Shown in pieces: positions 30,128-41,233 of a DNA stretch of 64,000 nucleotides. Under the pieces are notes generated by a model that was not told where the DNA came from, did no database searches, and worked only from the letters and a program-made list of their open reading frames with translations. A program made the position numbers and the translations under genes. The stretch lies in assembly GCF_001482195.1 (NCBI RefSeq), contig NZ_KQ759763.1, forward strand, positions 2,444,636 to 2,508,635, in the 5' to 3' direction. Within the stretch, counting starts at the first letter, position 1. Each line of letters starts with the position of its first letter. Source of the DNA: Luteimonas abyssi (lineage in GTDB: Bacteria; Pseudomonadota; Gammaproteobacteria; Xanthomonadales; Xanthomonadaceae).

Positions 30128-32506
30128 TCAGCTGCGGATACGGACGCCGTGGGCGGTTTCGAGGGCGGCGGTCACGCGCGCCACCACATCGTCCACGTCG
30201 CGGTCGGTCAGAGTGCGCGATTTGTCCTGCAGAATCAATCCCGTAGCGAGGCTCTTGAACCCGCTTTCGACCCCCTTGCCCTGGTAGCGGTCGAACAACC
30301 GCACCTCGGTCAGGAGCGGGCCGGCAGCCTCGCGGATGACGTGCTCGATCGCGCCCCAGGCCACGTCCTCGGCCGCCAGCAGGGCCAGATCGCGACGAAC
30401 CGACGGGAACCGGGTGAGCGCGCCCGCACGCGGCAGTGCGCGTGCGCGCAGCGGCGCGAGCTCCACCTCGAAACCCACCACGCGCTGATCCAGGCCCAGC
30501 CGCTTGAGCAGTGCGGGATGCAATTCGCCGATCCAGCCGATCCGCACGCCGTCGCGGTAAACGTCCGCGGAACGGCCGGGATGGCCGTGCGGGGCCTGCG
30601 ACGGCTGGAACGTCAGGCGCGTTCGCGCCAGTCCGGCCAGGCTTTCCAGGTCGCCCTTGAGATCGTGGAAATCGACCTCCCGGGTGGCCTCACCCCACTG
30701 TTCGGCACGGACCGGCCCGATCGCCGCGGCCGCGATGCGCGGCGTCTCCACGGGCGCATCGCCCGGCCGTGCGGCGACGTGGAACCCCCGCCCCAGCTCG
30801 AACAGGCGCACACGCGGCTGCTGACGCGCGGCGTTGCGCGCCAGCGCATCCACCAGCCCCGGCAACAGGGCGGTCCGCATGACGCCGAGTTCGGCGCTGA
30901 GCGGATTCGCCAGCGGCACGCTGTCGGCGTCGAGCTGCCAGGCCTGCAGCAGTGCGGCGTCGACGAAGGCGTAATTCACCGCCTCCTGCCAGTCGCGCGC
31001 GACCAGCTGGCGGCGCAGCTCCGCATCGCCGAGCTGGCCCTCGGCCGGCGCACGCAGGCGCGTGGAGCCCGCGGGCAACGTGGTCGGCACGCGGTCGTAG
31101 CCGTGGATGCGCGCGACCTCCTCGATCAGGTCTTCCTCGATGGCGAGATCGAACCGGCGCGCCGGCGGCGTCACCGCCCAGCCGGCATCACTGTCGGCCA
31201 CATCCAGACCCAGCGCGCGCAGGATCCGCGCGACCTCGGCATCGTCGACCCGCAAGCCCAGGACGCGCGCCAGGCGCTCGCGGCGCAGCGCGATCGGTTG
31301 CGGCTGCGGCAGATGCTCCGGCAACACCGCCTCGACCACCGCACCGGGCATGCCACCGGCGATGTCCAGGATCAGCCGGGTCGCCAGTTCGATCGCCTGA
31401 CGCGGCAGTTCCGGATCCACACCGCGCTCGAAGCGATGCGAGGCATCGGTGTGCATGCCCAGCTTGCGCGCACGGCCGATGATCGCGGCCGGCGCGAAGT
31501 GCGCCGCCTCCAGAAACACGCTGCGGGTGGTATCGGTGACCCGAGTGTCGTGGCCGCCCATCACTCCGGCCAGCGCGACCGCGCGATCGGCATCGGTGAT
31601 CACCAGGAACTGCGGATCGAGCGCGACTTCGCGCCCGTCGAGCAGGATCAATGTCTCGCCGTCGCGGGCGTGCCGCACGCCGACCGGGCCGGTCAGCAGG
31701 GCGCGGTCGAAGGCATGCATCGGCTGGCCGAGTTCCAGCATCACGTACTGGGTCACGTCGACCAGGAAGCTCACCGGACGGATGCCGCTGCGGCGCAGGC
31801 GCTCGGCCATCCACAGCGGCGTGCGTACCGACGCGTCGACGCCGTCGATCACCCGGCCGAGGTAGCGCGGCGCGTCCGCACCGGCCTGCAGGCCGACCTC
31901 CAGGCGCGCGTCGATCTGCGCCGGCACGGCTTCGGTCGCGTACGGAAGCACGGTCGTGCCGAAGGCCGCCGCGACGTCGAAGGCGATGCCGCGCACGCCG
32001 AAGCAGTCCGCGCGGTTGGGCGTGAGCTTCAGTTCGAACGTCGCATCGGGCAGGCCGAGGTAATCGGCCATCGCGGCGCCGACCGGGGCGTCGTCGGGCA
32101 GCTCGAGCAGACCCGACGCATCGGTATCGAGGCCCAGTTCCTTCGCCGAGCACAACATGCCGTTGGACGCGACGCCGCGCAGCTTGGCCGCCTTGATGGT
32201 CAGCTCGCCGACCCGGGCACCGACCGTCGCCAGCGGTGCGACCAGCCCCACCCGCGCATTCGGCGCACCGCACACGATCTGCAACGGCTCGCCCTGCCCG
32301 GCATCGACACGGCACACCTGCAGCCGGTCGGCCTCGGGGTGCTTCTCGCAGGCGACGATGCGTGCGACCACGATGCCGTCCAGCCCCTCGCCCAGGACGG
32401 TGGTCTCTTCGACCTCGAGCCCGATCGCGGTCAGCGTCTCGGCGAGCGCGTCGCGGGTGGCATCGGTCTGCACGTGCTGGCGGAGCCAGTTCTCGCTGAA
32501 TTTCAT
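30128..32506 (-). CDS. pheT: Phenylalanine-tRNA ligase, beta subunit
   Basis: This 792-residue beta subunit of the alpha2-beta2 enzyme charges tRNA-Phe in the cytoplasm. It starts [13 protein letters not shown]; upstream in-frame ATGs are ignored because family members begin here. An EMAP/tRNA-binding domain (about 42-150, with [15 protein letters not shown]) is followed by the B3/B4 editing region, B5, the catalytic-like core ([11 protein letters not shown]) and a C-terminal anticodon-binding FDX-ACB domain ([17 protein letters not shown]). The length matches E. coli PheT (795). The 115-nt gap to pheS has no terminator, so the two are co-transcribed. Confidence 0.97.
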   Translation of the reverse strand: MKFSENWLRQHVQTDATRDALAETLTAIGLEVEETTVLGEGLDGIVVARIVACEKHPEADRLQVCRVDAGQGEPLQIVCGAPNARVGLVAPLATVGARVGELTIKAAKLRGVASNGMLCSAKELGLDTDASGLLELPDDAPVGAAMADYLGLPDATFELKLTPNRADCFGVRGIAFDVAAAFGTTVLPYATEAVPAQIDARLEVGLQAGADAPRYLGRVIDGVDASVRTPLWMAERLRRSGIRPVSFLVDVTQYVMLELGQPMHAFDRALLTGPVGVRHARDGETLILLDGREVALDPQFLVITDADRAVALAGVMGGHDTRVTDTTRSVFLEAAHFAPAAIIGRARKLGMHTDASHRFERGVDPELPRQAIELATRLILDIAGGMPGAVVEAVLPEHLPQPQPIALRRERLARVLGLRVDDAEVARILRALGLDVADSDAGWAVTPPARRFDLAIEEDLIEEVARIHGYDRVPTTLPAGSTRLRAPAEGQLGDAELRRQLVARDWQEAVNYAFVDAALLQAWQLDADSVPLANPLSAELGVMRTALLPGLVDALARNAARQQPRVRLFELGRGFHVAARPGDAPVETPRIAAAAIGPVRAEQWGEATREVDFHDLKGDLESLAGLARTRLTFQPSQAPHGHPGRSADVYRDGVRIGWIGELHPALLKRLGLDQRVVGFEVELAPLRARALPRAGALTRFPSVRRDLALLAAEDVAWGAIEHVIREAAGPLLTEVRLFDRYQGKGVESGFKSLATGLILQDKSRTLTDRDVDDVVARVTAALETAHGVRIRS

Positions 32507-32621
32507 AAGCGGCCGTGTCGTGTGGTTCGTGACGGAGAGTGGCGGCCCGGCCCGATGCCGGGTCCCGCCGATCGAGCCCGCATTCGCGCAGTCATGCGCG
32601 GGCGCCGGCGCGTGGTGCGCC

Positions 32622-34263
<1,642 letters not shown>

Positions 34264-34276
34264 TGTTCAGTCCTCC

Positions 34277-34474
34277 TCAGAGATACGGCAGCATGCGGTC
34301 GAGACGACCGCTGTCGCACGCCGGGATATGGTTCGTCTGACGGAGATTGCGCTTCCGCTTGGTGGCCTTCTTCGTGAGGATGTGGCTGCGGTTGGCGTGG
34401 CCCGCCTTGTACTTGCCGGAAGCGGTCTTCCGGAAGCGCTTGGCCGCGCCCCGATGCGTCTTGATCTTGGGCAT
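34277..34474 (-). CDS. rpmI: 50S ribosomal protein L35
   Basis: This 65-residue basic protein has the L35 signature [20 protein letters not shown] and [14 protein letters not shown]. It is part of the large ribosomal subunit near the exit site region. The start has an AAGGAC upstream. It is first in the rpmI-rplT unit, which seems to have its own promoter 164 nt upstream (34638-34666) in addition to any transcript arriving from infC. Confidence 0.98.
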   Translation of the reverse strand: MPKIKTHRGAAKRFRKTASGKYKAGHANRSHILTKKATKRKRNLRQTNHIPACDSGRLDRMLPYL

Positions 34475-34637
34475 TGCGATGTCCTTTTAGGATCTGTTGC
34501 GACTGGCTCGGCGGCGCACGAACGAGCGTGACGCGCTTTCCATCCTGCCGAAAACCGGTGATAAGCCATTGATTCCCGAGGAATCCCTGGCCGGTCCTGA
34601 TGGCCTTGCGGCCGACCCCGGGCGAACCGGGCCGGAC

Positions 34638-34666
34638 ATTATGCCGACGCGGGGTTCGGCTTGCAA
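34638..34666 (-). promoter_or_regulatory. Sigma-70 promoter of rpmI-rplT
   Basis: On the minus strand TTGCAA (34666-34661), a 17-nt spacer and CATAAT (34643-34638). Both hexamers are one or two bases from consensus, and it lies downstream of the infC terminator. Confidence 0.65.
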
Positions 34667-34727
34667 ATCAGCAGGATGCAATCGCGGCGGCGAGCACCGA
34701 CGCACCCCGCCACCCAGGCCGTTCGCC

Positions 34728-34764
34728 GCTCTCCCGCCTGCGGGACAGGGCCGGGGGCGAGGGC
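34728..34764 (+). repeat. REP-like element, copy 1
   Basis: A short imperfect palindrome (CTCCCG...CGGGAC) is followed by AGGGCCGGGGGCGAGGGC. It is clearly related to the inverted copy at 34853-34888 and resembles intergenic CTCTCCC/GGGAGAG repeats I associate with Xanthomonadales genomes (from memory). Confidence 0.5.
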
Positions 34765-34822
34765 CTGAACGTGACGGCGCGCAGTCCGTTCCAACGCCCC
34801 CAACCTCTCTCCAGTCCTCCGC

Positions 34823-34850
34823 AAAAAAACAAGGGCGCCTCGCGGCGCCC
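34823..34850 (-). terminator. Intrinsic terminator after infC
   Basis: A 7-bp perfect stem (34833-34839 with 34844-34850) has a GCGA tetraloop and is followed on the minus strand by TTGTTTTTTT. It lies 68 nt downstream of the infC stop, between the two REP-like copies. Confidence 0.85.
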
Positions 34851-34852
34851 CT

Positions 34853-34888
34853 GCCCTTCCCCTCGCCCTCTCCCGTGCACGGGAAAGG
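34853..34888 (-). repeat. REP-like element, copy 2 (inverted)
   Basis: The reverse complement carries TTCCCG...CGGGAGAGGGCGAGGGGAAGGGC, aligning with copy 1 at 34728-34764 over its whole length with scattered differences. The two copies face each other around the infC terminator. Confidence 0.5.
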
Positions 34889-34918
34889 GGGGAGTCGGTG
34901 TCGCGCAGTGCGCGATGG

Positions 34919-35440
34919 TTACTTCTTCTTGGGGGCGATCATCATCACCATCTGACGCCCTTCCAGACGCGGGCGCGATTCGACGGTGATGTCCTCGCCC
35001 AGATCAGCCTCGATCCGGCCGGCCATCTGCCGGCCCAGCTCCTGATGGCTCATCTCGCGACCTCGGAAGCGGATGTTGACCTTGATCTTGTCGCCGTCCT
35101 CGATGAAACCGCGCATCTTGCGCAGCTTGATCTGGTAATCGCCCTCGTCGGTGACCGGCCGGAACTTCACTTCCTTGATCTCGACCTGCTTCGACTTCTT
35201 CTTGGCCTCGTTGGCCTTTTTCTGCTGGTCGAAACGGAACTTGCCGAAGTCCATGACCTTGCAGACCGGCGGGTCCGCGTTGGGCTGGATCTCGACCAGA
35301 TCGAGGCCTTCGTCTTCGGCCAACTGCAGGGCTTCGTCGCGCGACAACACGCCGACCATTTCGCCATCGGCGCCGATCACGCGTACGCGCGGGACACGGA
35401 TGTCCTGGTTCCTGCGATTCTGCTTTTCCGGGGTACTGAT
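34919..35440 (-). CDS. infC: Translation initiation factor IF-3 (ATC start codon)
   Basis: This 173-residue IF-3 blocks premature 50S joining and checks the start codon. I place the start at the ATC at 35440-35438 (read as Met, then STPEKQNRRNQDIRVPRVRVIG): GGAG lies 8 nt upstream, the length then matches the family, and there is no in-frame ATG, GTG or TTG at the right place. Rare AUU/AUC starts are a known trait of infC, because IF-3 discriminates against them and so represses its own translation. The N-domain signature ALQLAEDEGLDLVEIQP and the C-domain KIKVNIRFRGREMSHQE are intact. It lies 133 nt after thrS and ends before a strong terminator. Confidence 0.95.
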   Translation of the reverse strand: MSTPEKQNRRNQDIRVPRVRVIGADGEMVGVLSRDEALQLAEDEGLDLVEIQPNADPPVCKVMDFGKFRFDQQKKANEAKKKSKQVEIKEVKFRPVTDEGDYQIKLRKMRGFIEDGDKIKVNIRFRGREMSHQELGRQMAGRIEADLGEDITVESRPRLEGRQMVMMIAPKKK

Positions 35441-35573
35441 GTTGCGATCTCCAAAAGATTGAAAGTCAGGCCACGCGAGGCCGGGGGCTGCGGATCGAGC
35501 CGCAGGTACCGGCGGCTCGTCAGCCACCGGACCCGGCACGCGGACCTGCCGCGTACTGCCAAACTGCCAGAAA

Positions 35574-37481
35574 CTATGCTACCGCGCGCTCGCCAGCGAG
35601 GCGTGAAACGAAGTCGGAAAGCGGCATGCTTCCCAGATCCTCCCCCGCCAGCGTACGCACCGACACCGCGCCGTTTTCCCGCTCGCGATCCCCCGCCACG
35701 AGCAGGTACGGAACGCGCTGCAACGTATGCTCGCGAATCTTACGGCCGATTTTTTCGTTCCGCAAATCCGCCTCCACCCGGACCCCTTGATTGATAAGGG
35801 TTTTCCGGACCTCGGCCACATAATCGGCCTGGGCATCGGTGATGTTCATCACCACGGCCTGCACCGGGGCCAGCCAGGCCGGGAAGCTGCCGGCGTGGTG
35901 CTCGATCAGGATGCCGAGGAAGCGCTCCATCGAGCCGACGATGGCCCGGTGCAGCATCACCGGGTGTCGGCGCTGGCTGTGCTCGTCCACGTACTCGGCG
36001 CCGAGGCGCTCGGGCATCATGAAATCGACCTGCATCGTGCCGAGCTGCCAGGTCCGGCCGATGGCGTCCTTGAGGTGGTACTCGATCTTGGGGCCGTAGA
36101 AGGCACCTTCGCCCGGCAGTTCCTGCCAGTCGACCCCGGATGCGCGCAGCGCCGAGCGCAATGCGTCCTCAGCCTTGTCCCAGGTGGCATCGTCGCCGAG
36201 GCGCGATTCCGGGCGCAGCGCGATCTTGATCTGGATGTCGTCGAAACCGAAGTCGGCGTAGACCTTCAGCGCCTGCTGGTGGAACGCCCGCACCTCGTCC
36301 TCGACCTGGGCGTCGGTGCAGAACACGTGGCCGTCGTCCTGGGTGAAACCGCGCACGCGCAGGATGCCGTGCAGCGCGCCCGAGGGCTCGTTGCGGTGGC
36401 AGGAGCCGAACTCGCCGTAACGGATCGGCAGGTCGCGATAGCTGTGCAGCCCCTGGTTGAACACCTGCACGTGGCCGGGACAGTTCATCGGCTTCACCGC
36501 GTAGGTCCGCTTTTCGGACTCGGTGAAGAACATGTTCTCCTTGTAGTTGTCCCAGTGGCCGGACTTCTTCCACAAGGTCACGTCGAGGATCTGCGGGCAG
36601 CGCACCTCGCCGTAGCCGCTGTCGCGGTAGACCTGGCGCATGTGCTGCTCCACCACCTGCCACAGCGCCCAGCCCTTCGGATGCCAGAACACCAGACCCG
36701 GCGCCTCCTCCTGCAGATGGAACAGGTGCTGGGCCTTGCCGATCCGGCGGTGGTCGCGCTTCTCCGCCTCCTCCATGCGCAGCACGTAGGCCTTGAGTTG
36801 CTTCTCGTCGGCCCAGGCGGTGCCGTAGATGCGTTGCAGTTGCTCGTTGGCGGCGTCGCCGCGCCAGTAGGCACCGGAGATGCGCAGCAGCTTGAACGCC
36901 TTGAGGAAGCGCGTGTTCGGCACATGCGGGCCGCGGCACATGTCCACGTACTCCTGGTGGTAGTACAGCCCCATGGCCCGGATGTCCTCGGGCATGTCCT
37001 CGATCAGGCGCAGCTTGTAATCCTCGCCGCGATCGCGGAAGACCTGGATCACCTCGGCGCGCGGGGTCATCCGCTTGATCACGTCGTAGTCCAGCGCGAT
37101 CAGCTCGCGCATGCGCTGCTCGATCGCGGCCAGGTCGTCCGGGGTGAACGGGCGCTCGTGCCAGATGTCGTAGTAGAAGCCCTCCTCGATCACCGGGCCG
37201 ATCACCATCTTGGCCTCGGGATAGAGCTGCTTGACCGCGTGCCCGACCAGGTGCGCACAGGAGTGGCGGATGATCTCCACGCCCTCGGCATCTTTCGGGG
37301 TGAGGATCTGCAGGCTGGCATCGTGGTCGATGAGGTCCGAGGCGTCGACCTGGCGGCCGTCGACCTTGCCGGCCACGGTGGCCTTGGCCAGGCCCGGGCC
37401 GATCGACTGGGCGACCTGCAGGACGGACACGGGGGCATCGAATTCGCGGCGGCTGCCGTCGGGAAGCGTGATCGTGATCAT
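35574..37481 (-). CDS. thrS: Threonine-tRNA ligase
   Basis: This 635-residue class II synthetase has a TGS domain at the N-terminus ([17 protein letters not shown]), the HxxxH editing motif [16 protein letters not shown], the catalytic core with [12 protein letters not shown] and [19 protein letters not shown], and the HGSD-type C-terminal anticodon domain ([20 protein letters not shown]). The start at 37481 is that of the family; the longer in-frame ATG at 37553 would read through the leader. The 5' leader contains a probable attenuator (37540-37614). It heads the thrS-infC-rpmI-rplT-pheS-pheT-ihfA-merR cluster. Confidence 0.97.
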   Translation of the reverse strand: MITITLPDGSRREFDAPVSVLQVAQSIGPGLAKATVAGKVDGRQVDASDLIDHDASLQILTPKDAEGVEIIRHSCAHLVGHAVKQLYPEAKMVIGPVIEEGFYYDIWHERPFTPDDLAAIEQRMRELIALDYDVIKRMTPRAEVIQVFRDRGEDYKLRLIEDMPEDIRAMGLYYHQEYVDMCRGPHVPNTRFLKAFKLLRISGAYWRGDAANEQLQRIYGTAWADEKQLKAYVLRMEEAEKRDHRRIGKAQHLFHLQEEAPGLVFWHPKGWALWQVVEQHMRQVYRDSGYGEVRCPQILDVTLWKKSGHWDNYKENMFFTESEKRTYAVKPMNCPGHVQVFNQGLHSYRDLPIRYGEFGSCHRNEPSGALHGILRVRGFTQDDGHVFCTDAQVEDEVRAFHQQALKVYADFGFDDIQIKIALRPESRLGDDATWDKAEDALRSALRASGVDWQELPGEGAFYGPKIEYHLKDAIGRTWQLGTMQVDFMMPERLGAEYVDEHSQRRHPVMLHRAIVGSMERFLGILIEHHAGSFPAWLAPVQAVVMNITDAQADYVAEVRKTLINQGVRVEADLRNEKIGRKIREHTLQRVPYLLVAGDRERENGAVSVRTLAGEDLGSMPLSDFVSRLAGERAVA

Positions 37482-37539
37482 GGGATAGCCGGAATTGGTG
37501 GCTGCGGGCGGCATGGCCGCCCGCCGGGAGGGCGGGCAC

Positions 37540-37564
37540 AAAAAAAGCGCCACACGGGCGCCTT
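37540..37564 (-). terminator. Attenuator-type terminator in the thrS leader
   Basis: An 8-bp stem containing one G-U pair (37544-37551 with 37557-37564) has a 5-nt loop, and the minus-strand run of seven T (37546-37540) completes it. It lies 59 nt upstream of the thrS start codon and 23 nt after the stop of a short Thr-containing leader ORF. There is no gene between the -10 candidate and this terminator other than that ORF, so it must act inside the thrS transcript. Confidence 0.75.
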
Positions 37565-37587
37565 CGCGGGATCGCCTGGTGGGGTCG

Positions 37588-37614
37588 TCAGCGGGGGATG
37601 CGGGTAGTCTCCAT
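37588..37614 (-). CDS. Candidate thrS leader peptide METTRIPR
   Basis: An eight-codon ORF with ATG at 37614 and TGA at 37590-37588 reads Met-Glu-Thr-Thr-Arg-Ile-Pro-Arg. The two tandem threonine codons (ACT ACC) in front of an intrinsic terminator and thrS are what a ribosome-mediated attenuation leader would need. The ribosome-binding site is weak (a GAG about 10 nt upstream). Two Thr codons are few compared with the classic thr operon leader, so this is a candidate only. Confidence 0.45.
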   Translation of the reverse strand: METTRIPR

Positions 37615-37670
37615 GTCGCACACTCGACCGGCGTCGCCGCGGGCCACCTGACTGTCGTGAGGAAGGCGCG

Positions 37671-37676
37671 ATTCTA
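37671..37676 (-). promoter_or_regulatory. -10 candidate of thrS
   Basis: TAGAAT on the minus strand (37676-37671) lies 57 nt upstream of the leader ORF. At a 17-nt spacing the -35 is a poor CGGACT. The spacer 37482-37835 between thrS and the LacI-family gene otherwise holds only the leader elements listed here. Confidence 0.4.
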
Positions 37677-37868
37677 GCAGTCCCTGCCGCGTCAGTCCGC
37701 CCCCGCCGCGGCACGACGCGCCAACCATGCCCCGCCCCACGCGGGCCGATCCTCCGCATCGCCGGCCCCACCAGGCCCCGACACCCGGGGCTCGTCCTGC
37801 TGCGGCGCGTCAAGCCCGCCCCTGCAGCCGGTGCCATGATGCCCGCGTCATCCCGTCGCCCGGCGCCC

Positions 37869-38897
37869 ATGACCGTCAAAGGCCGCCCCACCTCGCTCGA
37901 CATCGCCCATCTGGCCGGCGTCTCGCAACCCACCGTCTCCCGCGCATTGCGCGGCAACCCGATGGTCAATGCGGACACCCGCCGCCGGATCCTGGCCATC
38001 GCCGACCAGCTCAACTACAAGGTCGACAAGAACGCCTCCAACCTGCGCTGCCAGCAGTCCGGCACGCTGGCACTGCTGTTCTTCGAGGATCCGGCACCCG
38101 ACGACTCGCTGATCAATCCCTTCTTCCACTCGATGATGGGGTCGATCACCCGTGCCTGCGCCCGCCGTGGCTACGACCTGCTGGTGTCGTTCCAGCAGTT
38201 GTCCGACGACTGGCACGCCGATTACGAGGACAGCAAGAAGGCCGACGGGCTGATCCTGCTGGGGTACGGCGATTACCTGCAGGCACGGACGCGGCTCGAG
38301 CAACTGGTCCGCCAGGGCACCCACTTCGTGCGCTGGGGTGCGGCCCTGCCGGACCAGCCGGGCATCGCGATCGGCTGCGACAATTTCCAGGGCGGCCACG
38401 CCATGACCCGCCACCTGCTGGACGGCGGCCGACGCCGCATCGCCTTCCTCGGCGACGCATCGCCGCGCTATCCCGAATTCCGCGAGCGATACCGGGGACA
38501 TGTCCAGGCGCTGCAGGACGCCGGCCTCGGCGCGGACGCCGGCCTGCAGGTGGACGCGATCTCGTCCGAGACCGCAGGCGGCGATGCCGTCCGCGCCCTG
38601 CTGGATGCCGGCGTCGGTTTCGACGCGGTGTTCGCGGCCAGCGACCTGATCGCGATCGGCGCCATGCGGGCGCTCGCGGCGCGGGGCCTGCAGATCCCGG
38701 CCGACGTGGCGGTCGGCGGGTTCGACGATATTCCGATGGCCGCCATGGTCGCCCCCGGGCTGACCACCGTGCAGCAGGACACCCGTGCCGCCGGCAGCCT
38801 GCTCGTGGACACCCTGATCGACGCCATCCGCGGACAGGCCTGCGGCCACCACAGCCTGCCCGTGCATCTGGTCGCCCGCGGCTCGACGACGACGTGA
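37869..38897 (+). CDS. LacI-family transcriptional regulator
   Basis: This 342-residue repressor-type protein has a helix-turn-helix (TSLDIAHLAGVSQPTVSRALRG, about residues 7-28) with hinge helix, then a periplasmic-binding-protein-like sensor domain (SGTLALLFFEDPAPDDSLINPF through VHLVARGST) for a sugar or sugar phosphate. The start at 37869 (MTVKGRPTSL) is preferred to the ATG at 37836 because the family begins just before the HTH. It is the only LacI-type regulator in the window and may control the malto-oligosaccharide genes 4-10 kb away, although a siderophore receptor gene lies between. No copy of the mal operator is seen in its own upstream region. Confidence 0.93.
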   Translation: MTVKGRPTSLDIAHLAGVSQPTVSRALRGNPMVNADTRRRILAIADQLNYKVDKNASNLRCQQSGTLALLFFEDPAPDDSLINPFFHSMMGSITRACARRGYDLLVSFQQLSDDWHADYEDSKKADGLILLGYGDYLQARTRLEQLVRQGTHFVRWGAALPDQPGIAIGCDNFQGGHAMTRHLLDGGRRRIAFLGDASPRYPEFRERYRGHVQALQDAGLGADAGLQVDAISSETAGGDAVRALLDAGVGFDAVFAASDLIAIGAMRALAARGLQIPADVAVGGFDDIPMAAMVAPGLTTVQQDTRAAGSLLVDTLIDAIRGQACGHHSLPVHLVARGSTTT

Positions 38898-38934
38898 AGG
38901 CGGCCGGGCTTGCCGCCCTGCGGCGCACGGAAAT

Positions 38935-38953
38935 AGAATTGATTCTCATTCTG
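38935..38953 (+). promoter_or_regulatory. Putative Fur box upstream of the siderophore receptor
   Basis: The 19-mer AGAATTGATTCTCATTCTG agrees with the Fur consensus GATAATGATAATCATTATC at 11 of 19 positions, best in the central TGAT...TCATT part. It is an AT-rich island in GC-rich DNA, 132 nt upstream of the receptor start. Confidence 0.6.
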
Positions 38954-39085
38954 TAACGTCAGCCGCGTTGCAGGAACCCTCAGCCATTCCGTCCCAGCGC
39001 GCCGCCACGCGCGCCCTCGGATAGCCAGCCCACATCGCGTCCGCAGCGCGCGCGTCCGTGCGCCTGTCTGGTTATCGAGGCATCC

Positions 39086-41233
39086 ATGCCGAATCCACCG
39101 TTGCCGTCCGCCTTCCGCGGCCACCGCCTGCTGCCGCTCGCCATCGCCGCCGGCCTCGCGCTCCCCGCCGCCGTCCATGGCCAGGCCCCCGATCCCGCAC
39201 GCACGCTGGACGCCGTGGTGGTCACCGCACCGATCGCGCGCGCGGCCGGCTCGGCCACCAAGACCGACACGCCGCTGCTGGAGATCCCGCAGTCGATCTC
39301 GGTGATCGACGCGCGCCAGATGCGCGACCGCGGCGTGCAGGGCATCGACGAGGCGGTGTGGTACACCGCCGGCACCCAGGGCGCCGCCTTCGGTCCCGAT
39401 CCGCGCACCGACTGGCTGCTGGTGCGCGGCTTCGCGCCGGCACGCTACCTGGACGGCCTGGCCCTGCCGGACGGCTCCAGCACCGGCATCACCCGGATCG
39501 AACCCTACGGCCTGGAGCGGGTCGACGTGCTCAAGGGCCCGGCGTCGGTGAACTACGGCGCGATGCCGCCGGGCGGCATGCTCAACTACACCAGCAAGCG
39601 GCCGACGGCGGATGCGTTCGGCGAGGTCGAACTGCAGGGCGGCAGCCACGACATGCGCCAGGCCGCGCTCGATCTCGGCGGCCCACTGGATGCCGACGGT
39701 GTCTGGCGCTACCGCCTGACCGGCCTGGCCCGCAACAGCGACGACGTGGTCGATTTCGTCCACGACGACCGTTACTACATCGCCCCGGCGCTCACCTGGC
39801 AGCCCGACGCCGACACTTCGCTGACCCTGCTGGGCCGCTGGCAGCACGCCGACACCATGGCCGGCGGCGGCTTCCTGCCGGCCGAAGGCACCCTGCTTCC
39901 CAACCCTAACGGGCCGATCCCGGTCAATCGCTACACCGGCGAGCCCGGCTGGAACCGTTACGACCGCACCGACGCCTCGTTCGGCTACGCGTTCGAGCAC
40001 CACTTCGGCGACGGCACCCGCGTGCGCCAGAACCTCCGCTACGGCAGCAGCGAGGTGGCGCCGTCGACCACCGTCGGCGCGCTCGGCCTGCTCGAAGACC
40101 AGCGCAGCCTGTCGCGTTACCTGTGGGCGACCGCGGAGGCCTCGCGCACCTTCGGCGTTGACAACCAGATCGAGTTCTCGTTCGGCGACCGCGTCCAGCA
40201 CACGGTGCTGGCCGGCCTCGATCACCGCCGCTCCCGCAATACCTACGCCTCGGCATTCGTGATCAGCGATGCCGACGGCAACCCCGCCGTCGCCCCGCTG
40301 GACCTGTTCGATCCTGTGTACGGCAGCCCGGTGGTGGTGCCCGACTACACCAGCGACGTGCGCCAGGTGCAGCGCCAGACAGGCCTCTACGTGCAGGACC
40401 AGATCCGCGCCGGCCGCTGGGTGCTGAGCATCGGCGGACGCCACGACTGGGTCGGCACCGACACCACCGAGCGCCTCGGTGCCGGCAGCCGCGCCCACCA
40501 GAGCGACGACCGCTTCTCCGGCCGTGTCGGCGTGAACTACGTATTCGACAACGGCTTCGCGCCTTACGTGGGCTATTCCGAATCGTTCCAGCCCACCATC
40601 GGCAACGAACATCCCGAGCGCGGCGGTCGCGCCTTCGTACCGACCACCGGTGCCCAGGTCGAGGCGGGGCTGAAGTACCAGCCGGCGCATGGCCGCGCGC
40701 TGGCGACGCTGGCGCTGTACGAGATCACCCAGGAGAACACCCTCACCGTCGATCCCGACCACACCTTCTTCCAGGTGCAGCAGGGCGAAACACGGGTCCG
40801 TGGCGTCGAACTGGAGACCCGCTGGAACGTGGCGCCGAACTTCAGCGTGCACGCCGCCTACGCCTACATCGACTCCGAGATCACCCGCAGCAACGAGGCG
40901 GCCGCACTCGGCGCCGAGATTCCGCTGCAGCCGCGAACGAGCGCATCGGCCGGCTTCGACTACACCTTCGTCAGCGGGCCGCTGACCGGCTTCGGCTTCG
41001 GCGGCGGCGTACGCTACGTCGGCGCCCACTACGGCGATCTGTACAACGAATGGCGCACGCCGAGCTACACCCTGTATGACGCGGCCCTGCATTACGACAC
41101 CGGCCCGTGGCGCTTCCAGCTCAATGCGCAGAACCTCACCGATCGCGAGTACGTGAGCGCCTGCAGCAGCGCCGCGTGGTGTTACTACGGCTTCCCGCGC
41201 CGGGTCACCGCGAGCATCCGCTACCAGTGGTGA
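39086..41233 (+). CDS. TonB-dependent siderophore receptor
   Basis: This 715-residue outer-membrane receptor has a signal peptide (LLPLAIAAGLALPAAVHGQ) and a plug domain (TKTDTPLLEIPQSISVIDARQM, then GLERVDVLKGPASVNYGAMPPGG) of the ferric-siderophore type (TIGR01783-like, as FhuE/FpvA/FoxA). A 22-strand barrel follows, ending in the outer-membrane insertion signal RRVTASIRYQW with a terminal aromatic. It lacks the N-terminal signalling domain of FpvA, so it is not a trans-envelope regulator. The siderophore is unknown. The Fur-type box upstream supports iron repression. It is convergent with the amylase gene and breaks the LacI-mal arrangement. Confidence 0.92.
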   Translation: MPNPPLPSAFRGHRLLPLAIAAGLALPAAVHGQAPDPARTLDAVVVTAPIARAAGSATKTDTPLLEIPQSISVIDARQMRDRGVQGIDEAVWYTAGTQGAAFGPDPRTDWLLVRGFAPARYLDGLALPDGSSTGITRIEPYGLERVDVLKGPASVNYGAMPPGGMLNYTSKRPTADAFGEVELQGGSHDMRQAALDLGGPLDADGVWRYRLTGLARNSDDVVDFVHDDRYYIAPALTWQPDADTSLTLLGRWQHADTMAGGGFLPAEGTLLPNPNGPIPVNRYTGEPGWNRYDRTDASFGYAFEHHFGDGTRVRQNLRYGSSEVAPSTTVGALGLLEDQRSLSRYLWATAEASRTFGVDNQIEFSFGDRVQHTVLAGLDHRRSRNTYASAFVISDADGNPAVAPLDLFDPVYGSPVVVPDYTSDVRQVQRQTGLYVQDQIRAGRWVLSIGGRHDWVGTDTTERLGAGSRAHQSDDRFSGRVGVNYVFDNGFAPYVGYSESFQPTIGNEHPERGGRAFVPTTGAQVEAGLKYQPAHGRALATLALYEITQENTLTVDPDHTFFQVQQGETRVRGVELETRWNVAPNFSVHAAYAYIDSEITRSNEAAALGAEIPLQPRTSASAGFDYTFVSGPLTGFGFGGGVRYVGAHYGDLYNEWRTPSYTLYDAALHYDTGPWRFQLNAQNLTDREYVSACSSAAWCYYGFPRRVTASIRYQW

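Larger units (their letters stand above)
34475..34918. other. Spacer between infC and rpmI
   Basis: No gene. From infC towards rpmI it holds a REP-like copy (34853-34888), the infC terminator (34823-34850), a second REP-like copy (34728-34764), a promoter (34638-34666) and a leader of about 155 nt before rpmI. The leader contains several hairpin-forming GC blocks, where L20-type feedback could act, but I could not match it to a known L20 leader. Confidence 0.6.

Noticed and set aside
37662..37669. Antiterminator arm complementary to the thrS terminator
   Set aside because: The 8-nt complement to the terminator 5' arm is real, but with the -10 at 37671-37676 it would lie at or before the transcription start, so it may not be in the RNA.
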